A DNA stretch of 64,000 nucleotides. It comes from Staphylococcus kloosii. GTDB lineage: Bacteria > Bacillota > Bacilli > Staphylococcales > Staphylococcaceae. The stretch spans positions 1,302,001-1,366,000 of the forward strand of contig NZ_CP027846.1 of the NCBI RefSeq assembly GCF_003019255.1, given 5' to 3'. The notes beneath the pieces were generated by a model. The model had not been told where the DNA came from. It did no database searches and was given only the letters and a program-made list of their open reading frames with translations. The position numbers and the translations under genes were made by a program. Below are positions 8,771-17,400 of this stretch, in pieces; the stretch's first letter is position 1; each line of letters begins with the position of its first letter.

Positions 8771-10143
8771 TGCGTACATTAAAAGATGCAATTAAATATT
8801 TGAAGTCAATGGAAGGAAAAGCCTGGAACCCAGACCACGCCTATGGTTTTCAATGCTTTGATGTAGCTAATCAATGGTGGTTATATTTATTTGGTCATAC
8901 ACTAAAAGGTATAGGTGCTGCCGACATTCCTACATGGAATAACTTTGACGGTGAAGCGACAGTATATAAAAATAATCCTAGCTTTTTAGCACAACCAGGA
9001 GATGTTGTGGTTTTCAACAGAAACTATGGCGAAGGTTATGGCCATGTAGGTATCGTTTTAAGTGCCACACTAAATTCAATGCAAATTTTAGAGCAAAACT
9101 GGTTAGGTGGGGCTTATTGGACGCCACCCGAAGTGACGACACGACGTACACATGGGTATGATACTGAAATGTGGTTTGTACGTCCGTTCTACGCTAAAGC
9201 AACTGTAATTAATACATTAAAATCAAAAGCTACACCCGTTAAGAAAGCTAAAGTTAATAAAGGTAAGCGAATTATGCTAGTAGCTGGTCATGGATATAAC
9301 GACCCAGGCGCTACAGGTTATGGCACAAATGAACGTGATTTCATTCGTAAGAACATAGTACCTAACGTAGCTAAATATCTTAAACAGGTTGGCCATACCG
9401 TAGCTATATATGGTGGCAGTAAACAAGATCAAGATATGTATCAAGACACTAAATATGGTCAACAAGTCGGCAATTATCAAGATTACGGCTTATATTGGGT
9501 AAATAAACAAAAATATGATATTGTAGTAGAATTTCATCTTGATAGTGCTGGGGCTTCAGCACAGGGTGGACATGTTATCATACCAAGTGCATTCCCACCA
9601 GATAATATTGATAAAGGATTACAAAATGCATTAAAAGGTACAGTAGGAACAATAAGAGATATAACACCACGTACGGATTTGATGCATTGTAATGTTGCGA
9701 ATAAGATAAATATCAATTACCGTTTAATAGAATTAGGTTTCATTACTTCTAAACACGATATGGATTACATCACTAAACATTTACAAGCATTTACAAAACG
9801 ATTAGCCGAAGGTATTAATGGTCGACAAATTAATCAACCGGCAAGTAAAAAGCCAAAAGCGCAAACAAAATGGGTTTGGAAAGGTCGTTTTACACCAAAT
9901 ACTGCCATTAAAGTAAGAACATCGCCTTCATTAAAGGGTGAAGTGGTAAGTCAAGATGTTATGAAATTCACAAAGGTTAAAACGATTAAATTTAATTTTA
10001 TCGTTAAAGCAGAAGGTTATTGGTGGATTAGTTATACTTCAAAAGGTAAAACTTATTATAGTGCGATATGTAAAATTACTGATAAAAAAGAACGCATTAA
10101 AAAAGAAAAGTATTGGGGCAAATTAACGTGGGGTTGGAAATAA
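8770..10143 (+). CDS. Phage endolysin, CHAP - Amidase_3 - SH3b
   Basis: 457 residues in three parts. The CHAP domain (about 5-140) has Cys29 in FQCFDVANQWW and His92 in GYGHVGI; it cleaves peptidoglycan peptide bonds or acts as amidase. The second catalytic domain (about 166-348) is Amidase_3-like, with zinc ligands apparent as His174 (AGHGYNDPG), Glu188 (NERDF) and His256 (EFHLDS), and catalytic Glu321 (LIELGF). The C-terminal SH3b domain (about 370-457) should bind the staphylococcal wall. Most S. aureus phage lysins carry Amidase_2 in the middle, so the Amidase_3 domain is a variation. It is coupled to the holin by TAATG overlap. Confidence 0.9.
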   Translation: MRTLKDAIKYLKSMEGKAWNPDHAYGFQCFDVANQWWLYLFGHTLKGIGAADIPTWNNFDGEATVYKNNPSFLAQPGDVVVFNRNYGEGYGHVGIVLSATLNSMQILEQNWLGGAYWTPPEVTTRRTHGYDTEMWFVRPFYAKATVINTLKSKATPVKKAKVNKGKRIMLVAGHGYNDPGATGYGTNERDFIRKNIVPNVAKYLKQVGHTVAIYGGSKQDQDMYQDTKYGQQVGNYQDYGLYWVNKQKYDIVVEFHLDSAGASAQGGHVIIPSAFPPDNIDKGLQNALKGTVGTIRDITPRTDLMHCNVANKININYRLIELGFITSKHDMDYITKHLQAFTKRLAEGINGRQINQPASKKPKAQTKWVWKGRFTPNTAIKVRTSPSLKGEVVSQDVMKFTKVKTIKFNFIVKAEGYWWISYTSKGKTYYSAICKITDKKERIKKEKYWGKLTWGWK

Positions 10144-10202
10144 GTATGTTACACTAAATCTCTACACAAATAATGTGTAAAATATACGGTAGTGCATAAT
10201 TA

Positions 10203-10231
10203 GAGTAGTCTCCTAGGGCTACTCTTTTTTT
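10203..10231 (+). terminator. Terminator after endolysin
   Basis: GAGTAG (10203-10208) pairs with CTACTC (10219-10224) around a TCTCCTAGGG loop, followed by seven T. It is the first of a series of hairpins behind the lysin. Confidence 0.8.
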
Positions 10232-10258
10232 ATAATAATATATATTAATTAAACGCAA

Positions 10259-10287
10259 TTGTTTAAAATAACTAAGTATGTTATAGT
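10259..10287 (+). promoter_or_regulatory. Candidate sigma-A promoter inside hairpin array
   Basis: TTGTTT (10259-10264), 17 bases, TATAGT (10282-10287) with an upstream TG-like dinucleotide. A start near 10294 would give a ~70-nt RNA with a short hairpin (10293-10315, AATCC/GGATT) and the T-tailed hairpin at 10331-10363. Prediction by eye only. Confidence 0.4.
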
Positions 10288-11025
10288 TTATAAATCCTAA
10301 GTACAATATGGGATTATTTATTTATATCAAAGAGCAGGTTTCCTCCAGACGCTTGCTCTTTTTATTTGTTTTGCCCAATATATTGTGATAAATTATCTGC
10401 AGAGGTATAGGGCCTCTTAATTATTCTCTTTTTGATTAACATGAATTTCCCTAAACAGGCTCCCCATAGCCTGTTTCTTTTTGTGTTAAAAATGTAATTG
10501 TGTTAGATTGACAATAGAGTTTTGCCAACTCTAACCTTTCATGTTTTAAACGTGTTATACGATTTGCAGACAGGATCCAACGCCCTGTCTGTTTTTATGT
10601 TTTGAACAATTCATATTGGGTACAATAATCATACATGCAAAAGTTATCCAACTATTGATTTTAAAAAATAAATCAACTCTCTACCATCCAAGCATGTCAC
10701 TGGATGAAACTTTGGTTTAAAGGGCAGGCACAAAAGTGCTTGCTCTTTTTGTATATAAATGATAAATTTTATCAAGTTAATATTTTAAATAAACATTAGC
10801 TCTGTTCAGGGTAGGCACTTATGTGCTTGCCCTTTTTATGTTAAGGTAAACATACATGCACAAATTCTCTTAGCATAATATAATGTGAGGTTATATTCAC
10901 ATCCTTGCCACCTAAGCATGTCACTGGGTGGTTATTTTTTATGTTCGCTTTTATACAAAAGTTTAAAATAATTTACAAAAAGTATCGATTATAATATATA
11001 ATATAATAAAGAGGGAGGGATTAAT

Positions 11026-11481
11026 ATGAGTGAAGAATTAAAAGAAATTATAAATTGGTTCCTATCAAAAACATCTATGTCCCCAAAAAAATTACAAAAA
11101 TTACTTTACTATGCTCAATCTTGGACAATAACTTTAGAAAATGAAAAATCTGACGACATAAAAAATAAATTGTTCAATGAAAATTTCGAGGCATGGGTTC
11201 ATGGGCCGGTAATACCAACTGTATATCATGAATACAAAAAATATGGTTATTCTAACATACCCAAAATTGATGAAAATATTCAATTTGACGAGGATAAAGA
11301 AAATATATTACAACAAGTCTTTGAAGTTTATGGTGGGTATAATGGTAATGAATTAGAAAATATTACTCACCAAGAAGAACCATGGCAAAAAGCTAGAACA
11401 GGTTTCTCTAGTTTAGAAATATGCCAAAATATAATTTCTGAAAAAGATATGTTTGAATACTATATGAAACAAGCTGAATAA
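11026..11481 (+). CDS. Panacea-domain (DUF4065/SocA-like) antitoxin
   Basis: 151 residues. The N-terminal half carries the Panacea/DUF4065 signature: KLQKLLYYAQSW (residues ~22-33), then FEAWVHGPVIPTVYHEYKK (~53-71) and a later ITHQEEPWQKAR motif (~111-122). Panacea domains are known as interchangeable antitoxin modules that neutralise diverse toxins, and also occur as phage-associated GepA proteins. GAGGGAGGG precedes ATG 11026. The next gene starts 2 bases after its stop, the usual antitoxin-toxin pairing. Antitoxin function is family-based inference. Confidence 0.82.
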   Translation: MSEELKEIINWFLSKTSMSPKKLQKLLYYAQSWTITLENEKSDDIKNKLFNENFEAWVHGPVIPTVYHEYKKYGYSNIPKIDENIQFDEDKENILQQVFEVYGGYNGNELENITHQEEPWQKARTGFSSLEICQNIISEKDMFEYYMKQAE

Positions 11482-11483
11482 AA

Positions 11484-12053
11484 ATGCCAAAAAGAAAAAA
11501 CAAAAAAGTTAAAAATAAAAACCAAATTCGACAAAATATAACAAATAGAAAAAGTGTAAAAGAAGACTTCAGGATTGTATTAGAAAACGAAAACTGGCTA
11601 AGAACATGTAAAATTGATAAAGAAAATTTTACTAATATGTACAGTGATTATAGATCACTAGCAAAGACTTTAACTAAAGTTATGACAGAGTTATTACCAG
11701 ATATTGAAAAAAATGGGTATGATATTTTTAATAAACAAAACATCTATTATTCTAGAACCGCACATTGTCATTTAGTAGATAAGAGTAAATTTGAAATTGT
11801 ACAAAAAATTGTAAACGAAATTAATGATAGAGAATTAGATATTTTTAGTGATGAAGAAAAAAAGTTATGGCAATATGGTATAACTGGAGGAATTAGAATT
11901 ATTTGCATATACGATCAAGCTAATAATAACGTCCACCCTTTATTCATAGACCCCCATCACTTAATTCACTCTAGTATTAAGTACAATCAGCAAGACGTAA
12001 TGACAAACCATTTATGTCCTGTCAAAACTTTTAACGAAAATTCTTTTGAATAA
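11484..12053 (+). CDS. Putative toxin of the Panacea pair
   Basis: 189 residues. It starts with a very basic stretch (MPKRKNKKVKNKNQ), followed by a helical middle. The C-terminal segment (GGIRIICIYDQANNNVHPLF then IDPHHLIHSS) resembles the core beta strand and end of RelE/HigB-like ribonuclease folds, in which a short strand leads to a His-rich FxDPHHL end. The gene begins 2 bases after the Panacea gene with no strong ribosome site, so translation is probably coupled, keeping toxin below antitoxin. The toxin class is inferred from context and this weak resemblance. A terminator follows at 12052-12082. Confidence 0.65.
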   Translation: MPKRKNKKVKNKNQIRQNITNRKSVKEDFRIVLENENWLRTCKIDKENFTNMYSDYRSLAKTLTKVMTELLPDIEKNGYDIFNKQNIYYSRTAHCHLVDKSKFEIVQKIVNEINDRELDIFSDEEKKLWQYGITGGIRIICIYDQANNNVHPLFIDPHHLIHSSIKYNQQDVMTNHLCPVKTFNENSFE

Positions 12054-12082
12054 CCGTATCTTAACTGATGCGGTTATTTTTT
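12052..12082 (+). terminator. Terminator of the Panacea operon
   Basis: AACCGTATC (12052-12060) pairs with GATGCGGTT (12067-12075), followed by ATTTTTTATG. It overlaps the toxin stop codon. Confidence 0.75.
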
Positions 12083-12186
12083 ATGACTTATATGTTATTT
12101 TCTTTTTTAATTATGTTATTAGTATTGCTAAATATAAAATATAATATATAATTTTGAATACATATAAAAATAAAGGAGATAGAAAA

Positions 12187-12471
12187 TTGGAATTTTTAGC
12201 AACTATTATAGTAATAGGTTGTAGTTTTTATATTTTTAAAAATTTATTCCTAATTTTAAGCAGTATTGTAGGAGATTTCGTATTTTCAAATAATATTTCA
12301 AGGTCTGAAGATGGAAATCAATTTATAGCTATCGTAAGTACATTAGTTATCACATTTTTATCATTAGTCATTATATTGGTTTTAAGTTATACGATTTTTA
12401 AAGGGTTTTATTTACTGCCAATAATAGCAATTAGTTTGTATTTTAAATTTGGTACTGATGCTGGTAAGTAG
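12187..12471 (+). CDS. Small membrane protein, unknown
   Basis: 94 residues from TTG 12187, chosen because AAAGGAG lies at 12172-12178 with correct spacing; an upstream ATG-less extension is unlikely. Three hydrophobic segments (about 3-28, 49-70, 73-90) suggest three membrane spans separated by a short polar loop (SRSEDGNQ). No family is recognised. It is a single-gene unit between the Panacea terminator and its own terminator at 12489-12518, possibly prophage cargo. Confidence 0.55.
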   Translation: MEFLATIIVIGCSFYIFKNLFLILSSIVGDFVFSNNISRSEDGNQFIAIVSTLVITFLSLVIILVLSYTIFKGFYLLPIIAISLYFKFGTDAGK

Positions 12472-12488
12472 TTATATTAAAATACAAT

Positions 12489-12518
12489 TAGTCTCACCTT
12501 AAGGTGGGCTATTTTTTT
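12489..12518 (+). terminator. Terminator
   Basis: TAG-t-CTCACC (12489-12498), loop TTAA, GGTGGG-CTA, then a run of seven T. It directly precedes the SOS box of the next gene. Confidence 0.75.
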
Positions 12519-12529
12519 ATTTACACACA

Positions 12530-12543
12530 CGAACACTTGTTCT
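12530..12543 (+). promoter_or_regulatory. Candidate LexA (SOS) box
   Basis: CGAACACTTGTTCT fits the Gram-positive CGAAC-N4-GTTCG box at 9 of 10 defined positions. It lies 22 bases before the start of the next gene, next to a TATCATAT -10-like element, so LexA binding should block transcription. The same arrangement occurs at 60232. Confidence 0.75.
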
Positions 12544-12565
12544 ATCATATAGATGAGGTGATTTT

Positions 12566-12802
12566 ATGTATAAAGGTATAGACTATAATGCTATGGTGGA
12601 ACGTGCAAAGCAATTAAAGCATACGACAGTACAAGTGACAGACTTAATGAGTGCTGAAGAAAAAGAAATATGGAACAACATGCACGAGGTACGAAAAAGT
12701 TCGCTGCGATTAGCATTTGTGCTGTTGTTAATTAAACTTGATTTAGATAGACAGATTGTGTATTCCGTTTACTTGAATGACGATAGAATATTTATAAAAT
12801 AA
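12566..12802 (+). CDS. Small SOS-box-controlled protein, unknown
   Basis: 78 residues. It is mixed helical, with an N-terminal amphipathic region (YNAMVERAKQLKH), a charged middle (MSAEEKEIWNNMHEVRKS) and a hydrophobic segment (LRLAFVLLLIKLDL, about 47-60) too short and too charged at its end to be called a membrane span with confidence. GATGAGGTGA precedes ATG 12566. A LexA-like box at 12530 suggests DNA-damage induction. No family is recognised; whether it belongs to the prophage or the host flank is unclear. Confidence 0.6.
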   Translation: MYKGIDYNAMVERAKQLKHTTVQVTDLMSAEEKEIWNNMHEVRKSSLRLAFVLLLIKLDLDRQIVYSVYLNDDRIFIK

Positions 12803-13031
12803 ACCCACCTAAATGAATAGATGGGTCGAGTTTCTTCCATTATATAGTGTGTAAGCAGATACCGTAGTTCGGGATTTGCTTAAAAATACAAAAGTATCAA
12901 TATATTTTTGGTCACTGACTGGACACGTTAATTGATGAAACCTAGGCGCACAAAGACTTTCGTAATTTGAACAACCCGACCACCGGTATTTATAATAACG
13001 TTGTAACCTCACTTAAAGGTGGGGTTTTTTT
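12803..13031 (+). ncRNA. Candidate structured RNA ending in a terminator
   Basis: This interval is visibly richer in GC than its surroundings and holds no convincing gene. It contains a hairpin CCCACC...GATGGG (about 12804-12826), a long stem AAGCA-AT-CCG / CGG-AT-TGCTT (12854-12881), an A/T-rich stem near 12883-12906, CAAC/GTTG pairing around 12973-13003, and a good terminator at 13005-13031. This looks like a ~200-nt + strand RNA. It could also be decayed sequence at the prophage attachment junction. No known RNA family is recognised. Confidence 0.35.
13005..13031 (+). terminator. Terminator
   Basis: AACCTCAC (13005-13012), loop TTAAAG, GTGGGGTT (13019-13026), followed by T-run and ATTTATC. 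Confidence 0.75.
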
Positions 13032-13053
13032 ATTTATCTATATTTAAATATAT

Positions 13054-13079
13054 AAAAAGCCTCTATATAGAGGCTTTTT
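13054..13079 (-). terminator. Bidirectional terminator of the TSUP gene
   Basis: AAAAAGCCTCTA (13054-13065) is perfectly complementary to TAGAGGCTTTTT (13068-13079). It ends the leftward TSUP transcript and can also stop rightward reading. Confidence 0.8.
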
Positions 13080-13086
13080 GTTTTTA

Positions 13087-13971
13087 TCATGAATTTGATG
13101 TTGATACTTTTGTTTTATTTCTTAAAGCTGTTGTTAATACTAATGATAGCCAAGTTAACACAACGATAATTTTTATTGTGAATATAGCACTTGTATTATT
13201 TATAAATATTGATGCAAGCGAACTAATATTTGTATAAACTATCAAACCACCAACCCCTATAGCAAGTATGTTTATCGGTAAAGATTTTACTAGCCAAGCT
13301 GATAGTGGGGCTGCTATAACACCACCGATGCCTAATACTAAGACTAGGATCCAATTTATTGAAGCCCAATTTAGGAATATTAAAAAACTTAGTGATGAAG
13401 ATATTGTTACGAAAAATTCACTTGCAGATACCGTACCGATTACATAACGAGGTTCAATTTTTTTACTCGAAAGTAGCAAAGGGGTATTTACTGGGCCCCA
13501 GCCACCGCCACCAATCGAATCTAAAAAGCCAGCTATAGCTGCTTGAGGTAATAGTACCAAATTAGATACTTTTTTAAAACCAGCATTTTTGTCTATCTTT
13601 TTATCACTTTTGAAAAGAAATTGGTAAATAATATACATACCTAATAGTAAAAGGAATACTGATATTATTGGTTTCATATAGTCTCCATTTACATTACTTA
13701 AAAACATTGCGCCAACAAAAGCAGCAATTGAACCAGGTATCGCTAGTTTTAATACTGAAGGTTTATGTACATTATTAAATTTCAAGTGTGATGTACCAGC
13801 CGCAGCAGTAGTTAGTATTTCTGAGAAATGAACTGTCGCTGATGCTATAGCAGGCGTAATTCCAAATGTTAATAAAATAGAGGATGCTGAAGCACCATAA
13901 CCCATACCTAGTGAGCCATCTACTAATTCAGCTAAAAAACCGGCTAAAGCAAATATAATAATTTTTTGCAT
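13087..13971 (-). CDS. TSUP family anion exporter (TauE/SafE)
   Basis: 294 residues with about eight membrane spans in two homologous halves. The TSUP/TauE-SafE marks are the N-terminal FLAELVDGSLGMGYG (about 12-26) and the second-half repeat AGFLDSIGGGGWGPV (about 147-161). Members move sulfite, sulfonates or other sulfur-containing organic anions across the membrane; the substrate here is not determinable. AAAGGAGTG precedes the ATG at 13971. It is a single-gene leftward unit between the prophage region and the surface protein gene. A weak CodY-like site lies upstream at 14092. Confidence 0.88.
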   Translation of the reverse strand: MQKIIIFALAGFLAELVDGSLGMGYGASASSILLTFGITPAIASATVHFSEILTTAAAGTSHLKFNNVHKPSVLKLAIPGSIAAFVGAMFLSNVNGDYMKPIISVFLLLLGMYIIYQFLFKSDKKIDKNAGFKKVSNLVLLPQAAIAGFLDSIGGGGWGPVNTPLLLSSKKIEPRYVIGTVSASEFFVTISSSLSFLIFLNWASINWILVLVLGIGGVIAAPLSAWLVKSLPINILAIGVGGLIVYTNISSLASIFINNTSAIFTIKIIVVLTWLSLVLTTALRNKTKVSTSNS

Positions 13972-14451
13972 GATAACACTCCTTTAATCCTATTTTTTAT
14001 ATTCTTATCAGAATACTAGGGATTAATTCCAAAAATTTGAACTCCAACTTTGTTTTTAGTTGAGTTCTGGTAAATACAAATCATATATTAGAATTTTCTG
14101 AATTTATATTTAAACATATTACATTTATAAATAATTCGTGTCAATAGTTTATTTTAGTTAAAAATTTAAAAAGAAGAATAAGTTCAATTATAGCCAACTT
14201 TAATTTATTTATTTGAAAGATAAAACAAAGCATGAAAGTAATAATACTACCTGTCTTTTATTAGTCTAAGTACATATCTGTTTTTTACAAATATTTTGAT
14301 TAATTTTACTTTCAATTCAAACTATCTTTCTAAGCGCGCAAGGCTTCTATATAATAGTTTTGAAATGTTTATATAATTTTTTATAGTAATAAATAGATAT
14401 CTATGTGTTATGTACTCATTTTTACTTTATTGAATAAAGGAGTAAATTATT
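13972..14451. other. Divergent intergenic region between TSUP and surface protein genes
   Basis: About 480 AT-rich bases. It should contain both promoters. A possible CodY-type site (AATTTTCTGAATTTA, 14092-14106, three mismatches to AATTTTCWGAAAATT) is the only motif I can point to. No coding frame or clear hairpin is seen. Confidence 0.4.
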
Positions 14452-17400
14452 GTGAGAAGTTATAAAGCACATATTTCAACGAGAAAGAATAGTTATGCTA
14501 TTCGAAAATTTAGTATCGGTATTGCTTCAATTTTAGTGGGTAGTGCATTATTTTTTGGATATAATCAAGAAAGCCATGCATCATTACAAGTAACAGAAGA
14601 TAGCAATAGTTCGACTAATAATATTAATGCTGATGTCGTCCAAAGTAGTGGAGCAATAACTAAACAAGAGGGTATTCAAAATACAACTCAAAATGAAAGT
14701 GTTGAAAAAGTTAGTAATAATGTTAATGAGGATGCTTCATTAAACAATAATGTAAACCTGCAGAATAACCAATTACTAGCCTCAGAGCAAGCTAGTGAAA
14801 ATAATAATTTAGTAGGTTCTTCTAAATCGAATGAACATCAAGCATCGGGATCAGAAGTTTCTAGTGATACATCTTTAGAAACGCAGTCAAATAATAATGT
14901 AGAAGAAACAAAAGCTAGTAATACATTAAATCAACTAATTTCTAATAACACTCAAAGTGATCTAACTACAACGCTAAATAATAATGAAGCGAGCTCTCAA
15001 GAGTCTAATTTTGACACTAAATCAGTAGTTTCTGAAAAGCAAAAAATTTATCCAGCTCAAGTTGTTAGAAAAAATGTAAATGCACATACGAAAGATGTTG
15101 ATGTTTTAAAATTGATAGAAAATAATAGTAAATATCTTTCTGAAGAAGAACGTAAATTATTTTTACGAATGGCTACGCGGTATTCTTCTTTTGTTTCACG
15201 AGATTGGAATCATATTTATAATAAAAATTATAATGGTATATCATCTAATGTAAATATTAGAACAATTGGTTCACAAAATGCACAAAATACTAATAAACTA
15301 CTTAACTCAATGTATAATTTAATTGAAAGCAGAGATAATGATAATTTTTACGCTGAATTAACCACTGATAGTAAGACAAGTAATCTACTTAATTTTTATA
15401 ATTTAGACAGAAACATAAGAAATGAAGATGGGCATCCCGTTGCGACTTTAACATTAAGAAAAAATACTACTAATTTAACTGAATATCGTGGTGGAAGATG
15501 GTTACCTTGGAAGGTAAGGTATGAACAATGGGGATTGAGAACTAATGAATCACTAGATAAAAAAATAGAAACGGTTGTCGCAAAATATAAATGGAATGGT
15601 GTATTACATAATGATGTTTTAACAAGAAATAATAAAGGATTTTATTGGTTCAAAGAGGATGAAGCTTTTAGTGTTAATAAAGCAAATGTTGGTGGAACCA
15701 TAGATATTATTATTACATTTAAGAAAGATGCAATCATAGATAAATTTAAAGACTTTGCTTGGGGCTATATTATTAGCGATTCAAAAGAGTTAGATACAGT
15801 CGCTGGAGCTAATATTGGATTTGAAAAATTAAATTTCACAAAAAATAACTTCGTTACAGTTTTTAATAATAATGTCTTAAATAATTTAAAGCGTAAAGTA
15901 CAAAGTAAATTGGAAAATTCAACTACTGGGGATAGTGTTAACCAAAATCACTACTTAACTTTATTAAATCGGATAACACAAAATGTAACAAGTAGCGCTG
16001 ACTATAAACGTGCACTATTAAATTTAAATAATCTATATGACAGATTAAATGTTGTTGAAAATGAAGTCAAACCAGTTGCTACACTTCGAAAAGCGGTTTC
16101 TTCTGATTCTAAAATAATTGATGTTTTTAAATACATCGAAGAAAATGAACAATACTTATCTGATGAAGAAAGGAAGTTCTTTTTAAGAACAGCAGTACGA
16201 AATACTTCGTTACAACGCAATGATTGGGAAAAATTATATAATAAAGACTATAATACGCTTTCAAGTAATGTAAGTAGTAAGAATTTAACTAATACACAAG
16301 CAGAAAATGCTAATAAAACTTTAAATTCATTATATGACTTAATTCAAAATAGAAATAATGATAATTTTTATAAAGAATTAACAAAAGATCCACAAGCAGT
16401 TGGACTGTCAAATCATTTTATAGTTAAAAATAATGTGACACAAAGTGAAGGGCATCAACTCGTTGATATTGATTTAAGTAAAAATTCAATTTCATTATCT
16501 GAGTATGTAGGCGGAAAATGGTTACCATGGAAAGTGAGATATGAACAATGGGGTCTAAGAACAAATGAATCACTGAATAATAAAATTGAGCAGGTAAAAG
16601 TTAAATATCAATGGAATGGTAAAGAATTAGAGAGAATCTTAGAAAGAAATAGCAAAGGATTTTATTGGTTTAAAGAGGACGAAGTTTATGATGTAAATAA
16701 AGCAAATGTAGGCGGTAAAGTAACATACCAAATTAAATTTAAAAAAGATGCTATTTTAGATTTAAATAATGATATGGCATGGGGTTACATTATCAGTGAT
16801 TCTAAAGATTTACAAACTTTAACAGGAGCAAACATAGGCTTTAAAAAATTATCTTTTAGTCATATAAAAAATAATTTTAACCAACAAACTGTTGCTAACC
16901 TTAAACAACAATTAATCAATTTTATAAATAAAAATAGTGTGAAATTAACTAATGGACAACAGAGAGTAACTGAAAATTTAAATCAAGTTAACGCAATAAG
17001 CTCTGACAATGTAACGAATGATTCTTTGGGTGAAGTTAAACAACAATTAAATGACATATTACAAAATTTCGAACAGAAATTAGTTTTAGCAGATCTTGAG
17101 CACAGTTTCGTTAAAATTCCTCCAAATAAACAACATCTTAGACTATATGCTCAAGAAAGTAATGATGAATATTATCATAGTTTTCAATCGGCATTAACTA
17201 ATCCAGCAAATTCAATTAACTCTGATGGATCGTTAACTATAAAACCCAAAGGTTATTTCATGTATAATTTAAAAGCAATTAATAAACTAGCACCTGGAAA
17301 GATGATCAATTTAAAAGTTTTAGTGGGAAATATTAATGATAACACTAAACTTCAGTATAGTGTGCAAAGAAAAGATAATACGTATGCAGTAATAATCACG

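Larger units (their letters stand above)
10203..10940 (+). other. Gene-less stretch with serial hairpins, most T-tailed; possible small-RNA array
   Basis: Between endolysin and the Panacea gene I see no credible coding frame, but at least nine hairpins. Besides 10203-10231 there are: 10331-10363 (AGAGCA/TGCTCT), 10401-10417 (AGAGG/CCTCT), 10453-10482 (AAACAGGC/GCCTGTTT, C-rich loop), 10515-10533 (TAGAGTT/AACTCTA, no T-run), 10567-10596 (CAGACAGG/CCTGTCTG), 10685-10706 (CATCCA/TGGATG, no T-run), 10721-10750 and 10808-10838 (11-bp stems), and 10883-10940 (two stems, then T-run). Two hairpins share AAGCATGTCACTGG, and three share a GGCA/TGC-type stem with CTTGC. All T-runs are on the + strand. 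Whether these are separate small RNAs or stacked terminators cannot be settled from sequence alone. Confidence 0.6.

Noticed and set aside
10144..11025. Short peptide genes (Fst/PepA-type toxins) within the hairpin array
   Set aside because: No short frame with ribosome site, hydrophobic span and basic tail could be found on either strand.
12809..13012. 67-residue minus-strand frame
   Set aside because: Composition is unlike a protein (many Cys, Tyr, Arg scattered), no ribosome site, and it coincides with paired RNA-like stems ending in a + strand terminator.
13019..13237. 72-residue + strand frame
   Set aside because: Runs through the bidirectional terminator and the antisense of the TSUP gene; no ribosome site.
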